From positions 1,378,933 to 1,406,618 of the forward strand of contig BFEA01000255.1 of assembly GCA_003427395.1 (NCBI GenBank): a DNA stretch of 27,686 bases, given 5' to 3'. Shown piece by piece: positions 1 to 9,539 of this stretch. The stretch comes from Chara braunii. Taxonomy: Eukaryota; Streptophyta; Charophyceae; Charales; Characeae. The notes beneath the pieces are model-generated. The model had not been told where the DNA came from and made no database searches. It saw nothing but the letters and a program-made list of their open reading frames with translations. The position numbers and the translations under genes are program-made. Position 1 is the first letter of the stretch. Each line of letters begins with the position of its first letter.

Positions 1-12
1 TATAAGAGACAG
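1..12 (+). other. Truncated Nextera mosaic-end adapter
   Basis: The first 12 bases, TATAAGAGACAG, are the 3' end of the 19-base Tn5 mosaic end used in Nextera libraries. The complete sequence occurs at 19,551-19,569 of this window. This is library sequence left at a contig edge, not genomic DNA. A 12-base match could arise by chance, but its position exactly at the edge and the complete adapter elsewhere make contamination the better explanation. Confidence 0.85.
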
Positions 13-34
13 CTCTCTCTCTCTCTCTCTCTCT
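13..34. repeat. (CT)n microsatellite
   Basis: Eleven uninterrupted CT units follow directly after the adapter remnant. Dinucleotide repeats of this kind are common in plant nuclear DNA. Confidence 0.9.
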
Positions 35-373
35 TTTCACAATTCTACGTAGTAGTTCACTGTACCTCAGTCGGGGGTAAAGCCACGAGTTAGTATTTCG
101 AAGGTCATCCGGAGGAATAAAGGCTATCAGCCAACATGCAGAATCGTTGCGCAACTCACCATCCTATGTGCGACGAATCTTCCGCTAGAGCATGGGTAGG
201 TGCACTTCTGAATAGCCTGCCAATGTGCAAAATGAGAAGGAGCCTCTCACAAAAACATAAGAAGATACATTGCGACGAACAAGTATATATTGAAAAGGAA
301 CCACGGTGTGGGTATGAACTAAGGAGGCATCATGAGCAAAAAGTCACCACGCCTGCGAGAGAGATAAAGAGAG

Positions 374-535
374 GCTACTTTCGTTGATAGGGCGAGCAAA
401 ATCGGCATGAATCTCTCGACAGTACATGGAAACACGCATTGACTTCCCACCATGCGCGCAAAGCTACTTCCATTGATAGGATGAATAAAATCGTAATGGA
501 TCTTCCGTTAGAACACGGGAAGATATGCCGCTATA
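374..535 (+). repeat. Imperfect tandem duplication, ~89-bp period
   Basis: The segment starting at 374 (GCTACTTTCGTTGATAGG) recurs at 463 (GCTACTTCCATTGATAGG). Each is followed by an AAAATCG stretch and then one copy of the ~36-nt motif at 407 and 496. This suggests that at least part of the motif family spread by local duplication. Confidence 0.65.
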
Positions 536-1563
536 TTGTGGTTCCTTCCAGTCAACAAGCAACAACCTCACGACTGACTTCACCTCTTCTGCAACTGACA
601 AGGATCGAACATTCCGCCAAACAACGGCTAGGTGCATGGACTTTGCCTACAACCCAACCAACCTTGACGACAAAGACGGACCCAACAGTGTTTACGGTCA
701 CGATAATAAGGAGCACAACGAACGAACTTCGCCACAAGGCCCGCAACAACAGGTAAACATACTTACCTTTCCCTTTTTTTTTCCTTTCCTTGTCGCTGGT
801 CCGAATGGCTACCTCGATCTTTCGATCGAGATGCACAATCACCGTGGAAAAAAAAACGCACCACTATGTAGATCACCGAGTAGCAATCTCCGCAGTAAAC
901 ACAATCATCGAGATCGAGATGACGAACGACTTCGATAAAAATGCAGTTCACAAGCACCAACAAAGCAGGCACTCCAGCGTCCACCAAATGTGCCTTTTGA
1001 AAATGAATCTTCCGTTGGAACGTGGGAAGATACACCTACCGAACCCACACTGTCGTCCCCTTGCTCCCTCCAAGCCTCAGGTATGTGTGCCCCACCTTCC
1101 TCTAATTCTTCCTTCGCTCTTTCTCTCTCTTCATCTCCTCCTCACCTCTTCAATCGTCCTTATAACCTTTCTCAACATCTTGTTCCTCTGTTTCGTGTCC
1201 GCAGATCTGCCATTGTTAATTGTTATTCGTCGATCGTCGCGAGCCTATTGCAATGGCAAAAAAATGAGGACAAACCTTCCCCTTGAGTCAGGGAAGGTTC
1301 GTGCAATTAAGGTTGCTCTCGGTAGGTCTGCTACCGGGAAAGATTAGGAACGTACCTTCGTTGGAGCGTGGGATCATATACCACCATAAGGGCCGCTAGA
1401 ACCTGAATCGACCACCACGAAGAGAGACACAATCAGGATCAGGATCATGACTGAGCGGCACAAGGGCCATGGCGACGAACATAAGCAATGATAGTACCAC
1501 CACTGCGTGCACGATTATCAGAGCGGAGGTGATCCCGATGGGTCGTACAGTTACTGATCTTAA

Positions 1564-1704
1564 AGACTACGATTAGATGAAATCAAAGACCAGGAAGAGG
1601 ACCGCGGTGGGGATAAGGTCAACAAAAAGAAAGATGACCACGGTCATGAGGAGTTGCCCGATCACCACGAGCGGTCATACGATCATCAGACACTAGTGTG
1701 CTAA
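1564..1704 (+). other. Short Asp/His/Glu/Lys-rich open frame, no start codon
   Basis: This is a 46-codon frame between stop codons at 1561 and 1702. It has no ATG. It encodes a charged segment containing KKKDDHGHEELPDHHERSYD. A frame of similar composition lies on the minus strand at 7,868-7,710. It could be the remnant of a disordered-protein coding sequence or a compositional accident. I recognise no family. Confidence 0.2.
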
Positions 1705-1752
1705 AAAAAAACAAAAAGAATCTTTCGTTGAAACATGGAAAAATACACCCCA

Positions 1753-2302
1753 CGCGCAGCATCAATCCTCCATAGCGTCAAGACCATCGACCAACTTCAA
1801 ATTATGGCTTTGCCATCTGATTCGCCCTGGTCAATAATCTTAAAGTCGACTTTTACTTCGCTCGTTACTGTTGAGAAACGGGTGAGCTTCACATTTCTCC
1901 CCATTGCATCCGTCTTTGTCTTCTTCGCTCGCTTGTTGACATCAGCTTTGGTCGCACCGCACGGTCCCACAGCTTCGCAGCAGGACTGTTCCCAAATTCC
2001 AGCTATCCTAATAACCTCGGGGGCAGTCGGCTACTCCACGGTCCGATTAGTCTTTCAGCCCTGTACTCAAGTCCGACAAACGATTTGCCCGTCAGTATCG
2101 TTGCGGGCCTCCACCAGAGTTTCTTTTGCCCTCACCCTGCTTAGGCATAATACACCATATTTGACGTCTCACTCAGGCTAGCATGCTCACACTCTAAGCT
2201 CTTGCGACAAATCTCGGTTGGTGTATTGCGCATCTACGGTAAGCACCTCGACAGTCCCCTCTTCGCCTTCCTCCTCCCTTTCGCAGACCCTCTCCCGTAC
2301 CG
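1753..2302. other. Stretch without a recognised gene
   Basis: A 148-codon ATG frame runs from 1735 to 2181 on the plus strand. It is serine-, threonine- and leucine-rich and matches no family I know. It begins inside a copy of the ~36-nt repeat motif, which argues against a genuine start codon. I see no promoter, splice structure or domain. Confidence 0.4.
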
Positions 2303-2635
2303 TATAGCAATGCAATGGAACTGACATTTCTTTAAAATGACATTTTTTTCTAAATTCACGAAAGTGGACTTAGTCAAAATTTCATTGCTCATCGGGTGAG
2401 AAAGTGGTTATCTCACTTTGTCCATCTGATGTACCTCAACGTAAAGTACCGTTAACATACATCTGATAGTCATATCATCGGGAGTCGCCACGACACCTGA
2501 TGATCTGATCATCTGACGTCATGGAGACAAAAAAAACACTAAAAAAAATTGTTTTTTGATATGCTCAATTTCGTGAATTTAGAAAAAAATGTCAGTTTTA
2601 ACGAAATGTCAGTTATGGGGCAATCCGGCTATAGC
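2303..2635. mobile_element. MITE-like element with 45-46-nt terminal inverted repeats
   Basis: The left arm at 2,319-2,363 and the right arm at 2,569-2,614 are inverted copies that agree at about 44 of 46 positions, with one substitution and one single-base indel. Each arm contains TGACATTT twice. The hexamer TATAGC occurs in direct orientation at 2,303-2,308 and 2,630-2,635 and is a candidate target-site duplication, although the right copy sits in the palindrome GCTATAGC. The ~200-bp interior has no coding capacity. Size, arms and lack of coding fit a non-autonomous DNA transposon. The superfamily is not clear. Confidence 0.75.
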
Positions 2636-2875
2636 CTGACAAAAGTCAGCCAACAAATGGCCCGATACTATCGGGTCCATTAGTCTAAGTAGCACCGGCT
2701 ACGCTCATCTTCCCTGTACCAATCAGATTTTAATGGATGTCCCAAAAGATCGATGTCGGGGCACGACCTCAAGATATCATCATCGACCTGACTGACATCA
2801 GGCAACTCGAAATAATTTTATTATGGTCATCTAATTGCATTTGAATTCGAGCTCGATTTTCAACAGTTTGTGGGG
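2636..2875. other. Stretch without a recognised gene
   Basis: I see only a small palindrome, CCCGATA-C-TATCGGG, at 2,660-2,674. There is no coding frame of note. Confidence 0.4.
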
Positions 2876-2879
2876 GTAA

Positions 2880-2990
2880 CAACCAAGTTAGGCCCGTTGG
2901 TCTCAGGCCAGGTTTCGATACCTGCACAGGGATCAGCCTTGAAAACCAAAAACAAAAAACAAAAGGAAAATAAAATTAATATTTTTTATA
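2880..2990 (+). mobile_element. Possible decayed SINE with A-rich tail
   Basis: TAGGCCCGTTGG at 2,889-2,900 matches 10 of 12 positions of a pol III A box. GGTTTCGATACC at 2,911-2,922 resembles a B box with one inserted T. An A-rich tract follows from about 2,943. The A-to-B spacing (~23 nt) is far too short for an intact tRNA head, so this would need an internal deletion. This call is weak. Confidence 0.25.
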
Positions 2991-3460
2991 AATAGGCAGA
3001 AATAAAGAAAATGGGGAAAGAAAACAGGGTCGACGGAGAGAGGCGGCCGCCGACACCCCTTCAGTCCCATCAATCGGCCCTTATGTCGTGGTCTGTTGCA
3101 AAACCGAGGGGGGATAGCCCCATTGGGCCCTCAACCCCTTAGTTCGCTTCAAGATACTTTGTAGCTCCGTGGTCACCAACAGGTCTTGATCCCCGAATCT
3201 GCGCTATGAAAGTATGGCACGGTAACCAATAGTGAGAGGCCCAAGGTTGATACTAGCAGCCACACAAGCCCATATAAACTGATGTTGTGCGATGTGGTGC
3301 GTGGGCCTATAAAAAATACCCCAAAGTCACACCGTGTATATATATTTTATTTTTTTGGTCCGCGTTTAGCCTGAACGACCGAACGCATCCCCGAGGAGTC
3401 CCGTACGTTTGGGCGTTCGGGTTCAGGCATTTGGCTCATCTCGAATGCCGGTTAATCTGT
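2991..3460. other. Stretch without a recognised gene
   Basis: There is a GC-richer patch around 3,030-3,140 and short frames only. A 76-codon frame at 3,287-3,517 runs into the (TA)n repeat and ends in an Ile/Tyr run, so it is not credible as a gene. Confidence 0.4.
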
Positions 3461-3461
3461 A

Positions 3462-3475
3462 AATATATGTATATA

Positions 3476-3510
<35 letters not shown>
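3462..3510. repeat. (TA)n microsatellite
   Basis: A run of TA dinucleotides with two interruptions (GTATATATA units). It borders the first copy of the long dispersed repeat. Confidence 0.9.
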
Positions 3511-3513
<3 letters not shown>

Positions 3514-3897
3514 TTGAATATTAAATGATTTTAGGCACCTTAGCAGTGTTTTTGAGTTGAACGGCTTAGTCATATGCCGAATGAAGAGAAGAACTATATT
3601 GTGCCCCGTGTTTTATTTATGAATAAGGCAAAGACTGAATATTGTTTTTAATTTGAATGATCTTGTTTTTTTTTATTCCCTATATAAATTGAGATATGGG
3701 CCAAGAGTTAAATGAATTATTTATGTGAAAAACAACCAGATATTTTTTTGAAGAGAGTACTTACTCATTGTACTATGGAATTGCATGTGTTTGAGTGTGA
3801 GTTGTACTAGTTCTGAGTCTTAGCTTGATAGGTAGTTGTTTTAGATGCTCGCCACGTGCTGGAGTTATAACAGTTAATTCAATTTATTTATTTTTTT

Positions 3898-4310
3898 AAC
3901 TAAGTTTATTTTTCATACTTAGTTTAATTTTAACATTTTTTTAGATAAGTTTATTTTCTCATACTTTGCTTTGCATAAATCTCAAAGAGACACTTTCGCT
4001 TAGGGAAGTACTACCCAAATTTATGAAAATTCAAAGAGTTAGTCAAATTTTGTCTTTACAAAAATAAATGTTTTGTCCGAGTTCATATATGACTTTAGTA
4101 TAAATATGAGAAACTTTCTCTAAAGGAGATGTTGCCCACATGTTTACTAAATCAAAGAGTTAGACAAAAATTGGGTTTGTGAAGTCAGAGTTATTTTTAG
4201 ATTTCATACTTGGCTTGTATGAATTATGAAAAAACAGTTTTCCTACGGGAAGCGCTGCTGAAATTTTCTGAAATTCAGAGGAGTTAAAATATTTTAGAAC
4301 CTTTAAAATT
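3898..4310 (+). repeat. Degenerate ~120-bp tandem array, about 3 units
   Basis: Each unit has the order: TTTATTTTTCATACTT-like block, GCATAAATTNTGAAA, GGGAAGTGCTRCC, AAATCAAAGAGTTAGTCAAA. About three full units are seen here, against five at 10,945-11,570 in the other copy. The array therefore expanded or contracted after the copies separated. Confidence 0.6.
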
Positions 4311-5455
4311 TAGCAGTCTCTCCTTGCTTAGGAGGAAGATATTGTGGGAATTCATGACGTTTTCAAACAAGTATCAAAGATAAGGGTAGGAAGGTAGAAG
4401 TATTTCATGCTCACTTAAGCATAGGTTGGGTACTAACCTATACTGTATTGTAGGTTATTTTTTCTTTCGTATTGTTCTAAGGTTTGACTAACTTCTAGTT
4501 TATCATGCGAGGATCATCTTCCGTTATCATTTGATAACAGGTTGGTTTCCGACTCAACTCTGACTTTTTTCCGTGACTTAACCTAAAACCTTAACCCTTG
4601 TAGGTTGAACTATTTTCTTTGGGTTTTTACCCATACTTTTATTAAATGACCATCTAAAAGAGATTGAGTGTTTTGTTATGGAAGGTTGGATAAGGGTTGG
4701 AGCTTGTGTGAATAAGGCAAGGGGTGTGAGTGCAGAGAGTGGTTGAAGTTGACCTCATGCAGTGCGTGGTTTATTGATGTTGAATGTTTAGTATGACTGC
4801 ATGTATGATTTGTGAGTTGAAGTTCATATTTGAATTTGCGTGTGATCATATGTATACTTTGAAGGAAGTATAACCGTGATTGTGAGAATGATTACCATTT
4901 GTAATATAACCCCATTATATTTATATTTTGCGTACACGCATAATTTATGTTGGTTGTACGTAACGATTGAGAAGATTAGCGTCGAAAGAGAAGAGAGGTT
5001 TCCTTTTTACTTTTTGTTTTTCAGAGTTTTCATAGATGGACGATGAGGTCTGTGACGACTATCAAAGTCAAGCCCCTTGATCTGTTTCCAGGCCTCCGAC
5101 GATGGAGCTTGCTTTGAGAATCAGAGGCGTTTGACCCCCACTAAGGTCCGAAACCCGCCTACCCCTCCTCTCTGCAAGGTGTTGAAAAGGGTTGTATCGC
5201 AATCGCACTCGCAATTATCTTACGTCAAGAGAGTAATCTCTCAGGACGTGTGTCAGTTGACACTTAGGTGTCAAAGACGACCCTCAAAATCCTTGAGGAC
5301 TACGTGGTTGTGGGGACCAGATAGTATGCCATGATTGTGACCGCTTGCGTATTCGTGCATGATTAGTCGATATGATTAGGCCCAGGTTGCCGCACGTACT
5401 CTCTATGCCACAACTAATGAGAAACGCCCTCGACTGACCCACCTCTGCGACCGGA

Positions 5456-5463
5456 TATAAAAG
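5456..5463 (+). promoter_or_regulatory. TATA-box-like sequence in repeat copy 1
   Basis: TATAAAAG lies near the 3' part of copy 1, where an LTR promoter could sit. The aligned part of copy 2 (near 12,920) has no TATA box, although the following TCACATGTG is conserved. If it was once a promoter, the element is old. Confidence 0.25.
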
Positions 5464-5539
5464 CTCTCACATGTGGATTAATAGTTGTCGGTGTGAATAC
5501 CCTTACAAGGGTATCCATCCTCGTTTTTGCAAGGGACAC

Positions 5540-5990
5540 ATGATGAGTTGGATTCAAGGTTTTTTAGTACACCGCGCGAGTCGCGGTTTTTTTTTTTTTT
5601 TTTACGCTGACTGAATGGTTGACTAGAAGTAGAGAGCGTGTGGGCATGAAGTTTTTGAGGAGTGCGTGATGGTTTTTATTGATATTATAGAGCCTGCGTT
5701 TTTCGTCGGCTAATTTCTAATTTCGATTAGAATTGGACTGGGTGATTTTTTCTACTGATGTGACCACGACGTGTGTGCTCTCATGGAGAAGGACGACATC
5801 GACGAGAGTGTGGCCTTTGGACGGTAAATGGAGTGTGTGAGGGAATAGAACGCGGACGGGGTCGTCGCGGGGCTTGACGACCGTGGGTTTAGCCGGTAGG
5901 CCAAAAGAGTGACTTTGGGGTGTTTAGCACACCCGCATAAGTAAGCGGTACCCGTTTATATGGGTTTCTGGTAGTGCTAAACTTACTTTT
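5540..5990. other. Stretch without a recognised gene
   Basis: Contains a poly-T run at 5,587-5,603 and G/T-rich sequence. I see no coding frame or RNA gene. Confidence 0.4.
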
Positions 5991-6062
5991 GGGCCTAGCA
6001 CTATTGGTTACGGTGTCAGACTTTCAACCGGGAGATTCAGGGATCGAGGCCAGCAGGTGTCG
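5990..6062 (+). mobile_element. tRNA-derived SINE head or tRNA pseudogene (Glu-like)
   Basis: TAGCACTATTGG at 5,996 matches the pol III A box at 11 of 12 positions. GATCGAGGCC at 6,042 matches the B box. Their spacing of 46 nt is that of a real tRNA. The central loop CTTTCAA resembles a TTC (Glu) anticodon loop. Acceptor and T stems do not pair well, so this is not a functional tRNA. It is best read as a SINE promoter or a pseudo-tRNA. Confidence 0.55.
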
Positions 6063-6279
6063 GCGCAGGAGTGCTCAAGCAGCTTGAAGAGGCCAAGGGG
6101 TTGAAGGTCCGATGTGGCTATCCCCCTTAGTTCTACTATTTGCCGCACCCATAGGACAGGTAGGTGGGAGAAAGGGGGTGTCATTTGGCTCCTCTCTCGC
6201 CCCCTCCTCCCCATTTTTTTGTTTATTTTTTTCTCCCAGAACCAGGACGGTATCATTTTCGGGACCAGCGGTGGAACCA

Positions 6280-6345
6280 ACAAGCCTAGCTCAATTGGTA
6301 CATTGGTGATTTGTCAAGATGCAGGCCCAAGTTCGAAGCCAAATG
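6280..6345 (+). mobile_element. tRNA-derived SINE head, second copy type
   Basis: TAGCTCAATTGG at 6,287 is a perfect match to the A-box consensus, and GTTCGAAGCC at 6,331 is a perfect B box, 44 nt apart. The stems are poorly paired, which excludes a working tRNA. It lies about 105 bp upstream of the U6-like fragment, so the two could belong to one composite pol III-derived element. Confidence 0.6.
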
Positions 6346-6449
6346 CGATCAAACTCATGGACTAACATATTTCTGAGTTACTTGGGGCCGACCAGCCTCG
6401 CAGTGATACCGCACGGTCGTGCCCACAAGGTGGTCCTCTGGGAGATCTG

Positions 6450-6492
6450 TTAAAATTGGAATGACATAGAGAAGATTAGCATGTCCCCTGCG
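6450..6492 (+). ncRNA. U6 snRNA fragment (pseudogene)
   Basis: The segment matches the central core of U6 spliceosomal RNA at 38 of 42 positions, including AGAGAAGATTAGCATG and CCCCTGCG. The 5' stem-loop region and everything after CCTGCG are missing. The catalytic ACAGAGA box reads ATAGAGA. No U6 upstream promoter elements and no terminal T-tract are seen. This is a truncated, non-functional copy, probably moved by retroposition. The identification rests on the highly conserved U6 core as I know it. Confidence 0.8.
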
Positions 6493-6748
6493 TCTGGTCC
6501 CGTGGTGGGTCGCAGGACCAACGACGCAGCGGGTGCCCCAATCACCACCCACGATCCGTTGTGGAAAGCTGAGCGTGAGCATGCCCGTTGGGACCCGAAA
6601 GATAAAGAACTGGGCCTGAGGCACAATAGGCCAAGGCGGGGGCCTTAGCAGTGTTGACCGTGCTCGACTGCTCACAAGGAACCCTTTCCACCTCGGTTTT
6701 CAAAGCTCTCATTTGAATATTTGCTACTACCACCAAGATCTGCACCGA

Positions 6749-6822
6749 GACCCGATTCGTCTGGGCTCATGCAGCAAGTTGCAGGGACCCGATTCGCCTG
6801 GGCTCACGCAACATGCTTCGCG
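6749..6822 (+). repeat. Two-copy tandem repeat, 37-bp period
   Basis: GACCCGATTCGTCTGGGCTC at 6,749 is repeated at 6,786 as GACCCGATTCGCCTGGGCTC, with further matching bases after it. A local duplication. Confidence 0.75.
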
Positions 6823-7709
6823 TCAAGCCCCGCGCCCTCCTACTCGTCGAGGAGTCAGAACCGCCACGACGACCAAGAATAGGTCGCGCGCTTCATCGCC
6901 ATCTGTATTTTCGGGGCTCGCTGATTCGGCAGTTGAGTTGCTACACACTTCTTAGTGGTTCTCAACTTCCATGATCATCGTCCTGCTGCCTATAACATTC
7001 AACAACCCTTGTGGTATCGGGGTTAGCACACAACTTAGCATTAACCGAGGATGGTGGGCGAAACGTGCCACAAAAAATCGGCGAAGGAGAGCGAAGGTGG
7101 CGATGAGGCAGAAGACAAGAGGCAAGGTAAAAGCTAGAGAGAGGAAGGAGTGAACCTGGTGCGAGCTGGCGCCAGATGCACTCGTAGACTGAGATGGTGA
7201 AGGAGAACGAAAGGATAGGTGTGGAGAAGTAAAGAATAGGCAGCCCAATCGAATATTGGTGGAGTCAGGTCGCTGAGGAGTTTATCCGAGTGTTTTTGGG
7301 GCGGGCGCATCCAGATTTATAGTCGGATTAACATGTAAGTTAGTACAGAGGGAGTTAGTAGGAGAAATTGTCACACAGAGAGATAGCGATGACGGGTATG
7401 GTCACAACAAAGATTGCTGACCTTATCCGATTCCTAAGGGAATTGGGCAAGGAAGAGTACCAGTAGGTACGTTTTTTTCATAATCGTGAACGCGTGATAA
7501 GTTTAGTTTTAGTTATTAATGGGAGGTTTTTGAGGTACGATGGATAGGAGTTGCGCCCGGGACAAAAGTTCTTACATAAAAATGAAATGCATTTTCTTAT
7601 GTTTTAGAGGAAGATTCATGTTTCTTTTAAATACGTGGTGAGCGATAGAACAAGGCGGTTTTTCCTCCTCGAATGCGATGTTAATTATGGTTGTTTTCTC
7701 CTCGCAGTG
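6823..7709. other. Stretch without a recognised gene
   Basis: Short frames occur on both strands (up to 98 codons at 6,952-7,248 minus) without a recognisable domain. Part of the plus strand from 7,040 to 7,150 is purine-rich and Arg/Lys-coding. Nothing else can be supported. Confidence 0.4.
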
Positions 7710-7868
7710 TTAACCTGTGATCACATGTATCTCATGTTTGTCATCACCGTCACGATGGGTTTCTTCTCCATCATCGTCGCGACATTGGCCACTGTTGTGG
7801 TGACCGTCTATAAGGTCGACATCTTCCTGCACTTCAATTGTTGATGCTGACGAAAACAAGCTATTTCG
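7710..7868 (-). other. Asp/His/Glu-rich short frame, no start codon
   Basis: A 52-codon minus-strand frame between stop codons includes the segment DGHHNSGQCRDDDGEETHRD. Its composition resembles the frame at 1,564-1,704. Part of it (around ATGTCGACC at ~7,818 minus) is also similar to minus-strand sequence at about 8,350-8,300. It may be a repeat-borne coding remnant. No family is recognised. Confidence 0.2.
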
Positions 7869-8940
7869 CTACTCACATTTAGGATAGATCGGTTGTGTGA
7901 TCGCAGTTTAGGCACCGAGAGCCAGGGTGGATGCAGGCTCAGTCCGCATCTTGGGTGGGTTGGCGTAGTCGAAGTGGCTTCCTAGTAAACAAAGTGGGAA
8001 AGGGAAAGAAAGGGGGTGAAGAAGTACTTATCGCGAACAACTGGTAATGCGAGGTGAACCAAAAATTGAACTACGACATCAAGCTACACATTAACACTAG
8101 CAAGGGAGTTCGGTGGTGTAGTGAATCTCATTTAGCGGAAGACTCTTATCGATTTTTGCTCATCCTATCGGAGAAGTAGCCTCCCTCTATCCCCCTGCGC
8201 ACGTGACTGAAAGACGAGATGTATTTAAGTGTTTCAACGAAAAACTTAGACGATACTAGGACAGATTGGCTAGGAGAGAAACATAAGAATATTGGTGGGA
8301 GGACATGCGCCTGGTGTTGGCGAGGGTCTACACGGTCGACATTTGCATGCACTCTGTTCGATTATATCGACTGCATGGTTAGTCAAACAACGCGGCTCTT
8401 TCACTTCGGTGCGAACAAGGACTATGTTTTTCAGTCACAACCTCGGTCTTGAGCTGTGGCTAGTGCACTCGAATCGTGAACTTTGCGGAGTCGCAATGTT
8501 TTTGTTGAGCACGGAGATGTACCGCGCTAGCTCTGGCTGCACTTTGTTACGGGGTATTACTGTACATGCAATGCATTGCCATGCCTTTCGCCGAACTTCA
8601 TAGCTACTGCACTTGTTGCAGCGCACGACCGCTGTCTGTGCGGCGACTCGTCTAACTTTGTTGCCTTCTACCTTAATATCGGACAGAGCACGAAGGGTAG
8701 GCTTTATCCGAATGCAGCCCTTCTAGGCTACGTAGTGACAGTTTGGACAGAAGGAGCGGTGTCGTGGGTTGAGGGAGGACTTAGGATCAGCATGGGAGTC
8801 AGTATTGTGATTTGATGGCGCGTCAGAAGGTCGTCACCTCGTGTCTTGGTCTCAACTCGACCAAGTTTGCTGCGTTTTTTGGTTGCTATTAGGGGGCCCT
8901 CAAACGCTATCAAGGCAACAAGGCCCTCCTATGCGAGTTT
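7869..8940. other. Stretch without a recognised gene
   Basis: Overlapping frames of 60-103 codons occur on both strands between 8,146 and 8,913. They have no matching domain and no consistent coding strand. The minus strand at about 8,350-8,300 resembles part of the 7,868-7,710 minus frame. Confidence 0.4.
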
Positions 8941-9220
8941 GAGTGCACCCTTTTTGCATCTGAGCAAATGAATATCTCTCCTTCTGCCCTTCTTACTCTC
9001 AGTCTAGTTTATTGGTTCAACGAGGAAGGCGGCAGGCAGGATTGAAACTCGTAATTCATGTCAAGGCCTTTGCAAGAGGTGAGTGCAACTTTCTTGTATT
9101 TGAGCAAATGAATATCTCTTCTTCTGCCCTTTTTACTCTCAGTCTAGTTTATTGGTCCAAAGAGGAAGGCGACAGGCGGGATTGAAACGGGTAATTTGTG
9201 TCAAGGTCTCTACGGGAGGT
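8941..9220 (+). repeat. Tandem duplication, 2 x 140 bp
   Basis: The block beginning GAGTGCACCCTTTTTGCATC at 8,941 recurs at 9,081. Both copies contain GAGCAAATGAATATCTCT, CTCAGTCTAGTTTATTGG, GAGGAAGGCG and GGATTGAAAC. The copies differ by scattered substitutions. There is no coding frame. Confidence 0.9.
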
Positions 9221-9539
9221 TTGCCTAATTGATTGCGAGAGCTCTGTAGGAATCTACGCGAGATTATGAAGGCAGAGAATTGTAAGGTATATCTTTTTTT
9301 GCTTGTGTGAACGTACTATACCCCTATCATTACACCCCTCTAAGTCTTGTCTGAAAGATATGTTTGTGTTTCTTCTATGATTTTATATTATTTTAAGAAC
9401 TGAATCAGATTCACCAAAAGGAATGCATATGTGAAATTCAATTTTATTTTGTTCTGAGTGAACGCAGACTAAGAAATGAACCAGAGGAAGGTGGGAGGAA
9501 GACAATTTTGCATGCGTTTCACCGGGTCTTAAGGGTTTG

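Larger units (their letters stand above)
174..1752 (+). repeat. Region with seven copies of a ~36-nt motif
   Basis: A degenerate motif recurs in the same orientation near 174, 407, 496, 1003, 1271, 1350 and 1718. Its core reads AATCTTCCGTTGGAACRTGG followed by GAAGATACACC. Most copies have an A-rich run and often an ATG just upstream, so several encode a peptide like NLPLEHGK. Spacing is irregular (about 80 to 500 bp), so it is not a simple satellite. The rest of this 1.75 kb has only short unrelated frames and no recognised domain. An eighth copy lies on the minus strand near 17,090-17,135. The function is unknown; it may be a conserved segment of a decayed repeat family. Confidence 0.6.
3535..5480 (+). 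repeat. Long dispersed repeat, copy 1 (LTR-like)
   Basis: This segment aligns in order with 10,150-12,950. Shared landmarks include the ATAGGTAGTTG / GATGCTCGC block (3,829 and 10,877), an internal ~120-bp tandem array, the TTTGATAACA block (4,528 and 11,803), the ATTGAATGACC-like block (4,640 and 11,930), and the CTGTCAAAGTCA-like block near 5,060 and 12,335. The two copies are well diverged. Two same-orientation copies of ~2-2.8 kb separated by ~4.7 kb could be the LTRs of one old element, but I found no gag, protease, integrase or RT between them. Independent insertions (solo LTRs) are equally possible. Confidence 0.65.

Noticed and set aside
1735-2181. 148-codon ATG frame as a protein gene
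   Set aside because: No family resemblance, start codon inside a repeat motif, and no surrounding gene structure.
4965-4985. Second U6-like match (GAGAAGATTAGC)
   Set aside because: Only about 12 consecutive bases match the U6 core, inside copy 1 of the long repeat. Too short to separate from chance.
6280-6345. Functional tRNA gene
   Set aside because: A and B boxes are perfect, but acceptor and T stems do not pair and no pol III terminator follows closely.
8941-9220. CRISPR array
   Set aside because: Only two 140-bp directly adjacent units with no spacers. No other regular short repeats with unique spacers occur, and no cas gene is present.
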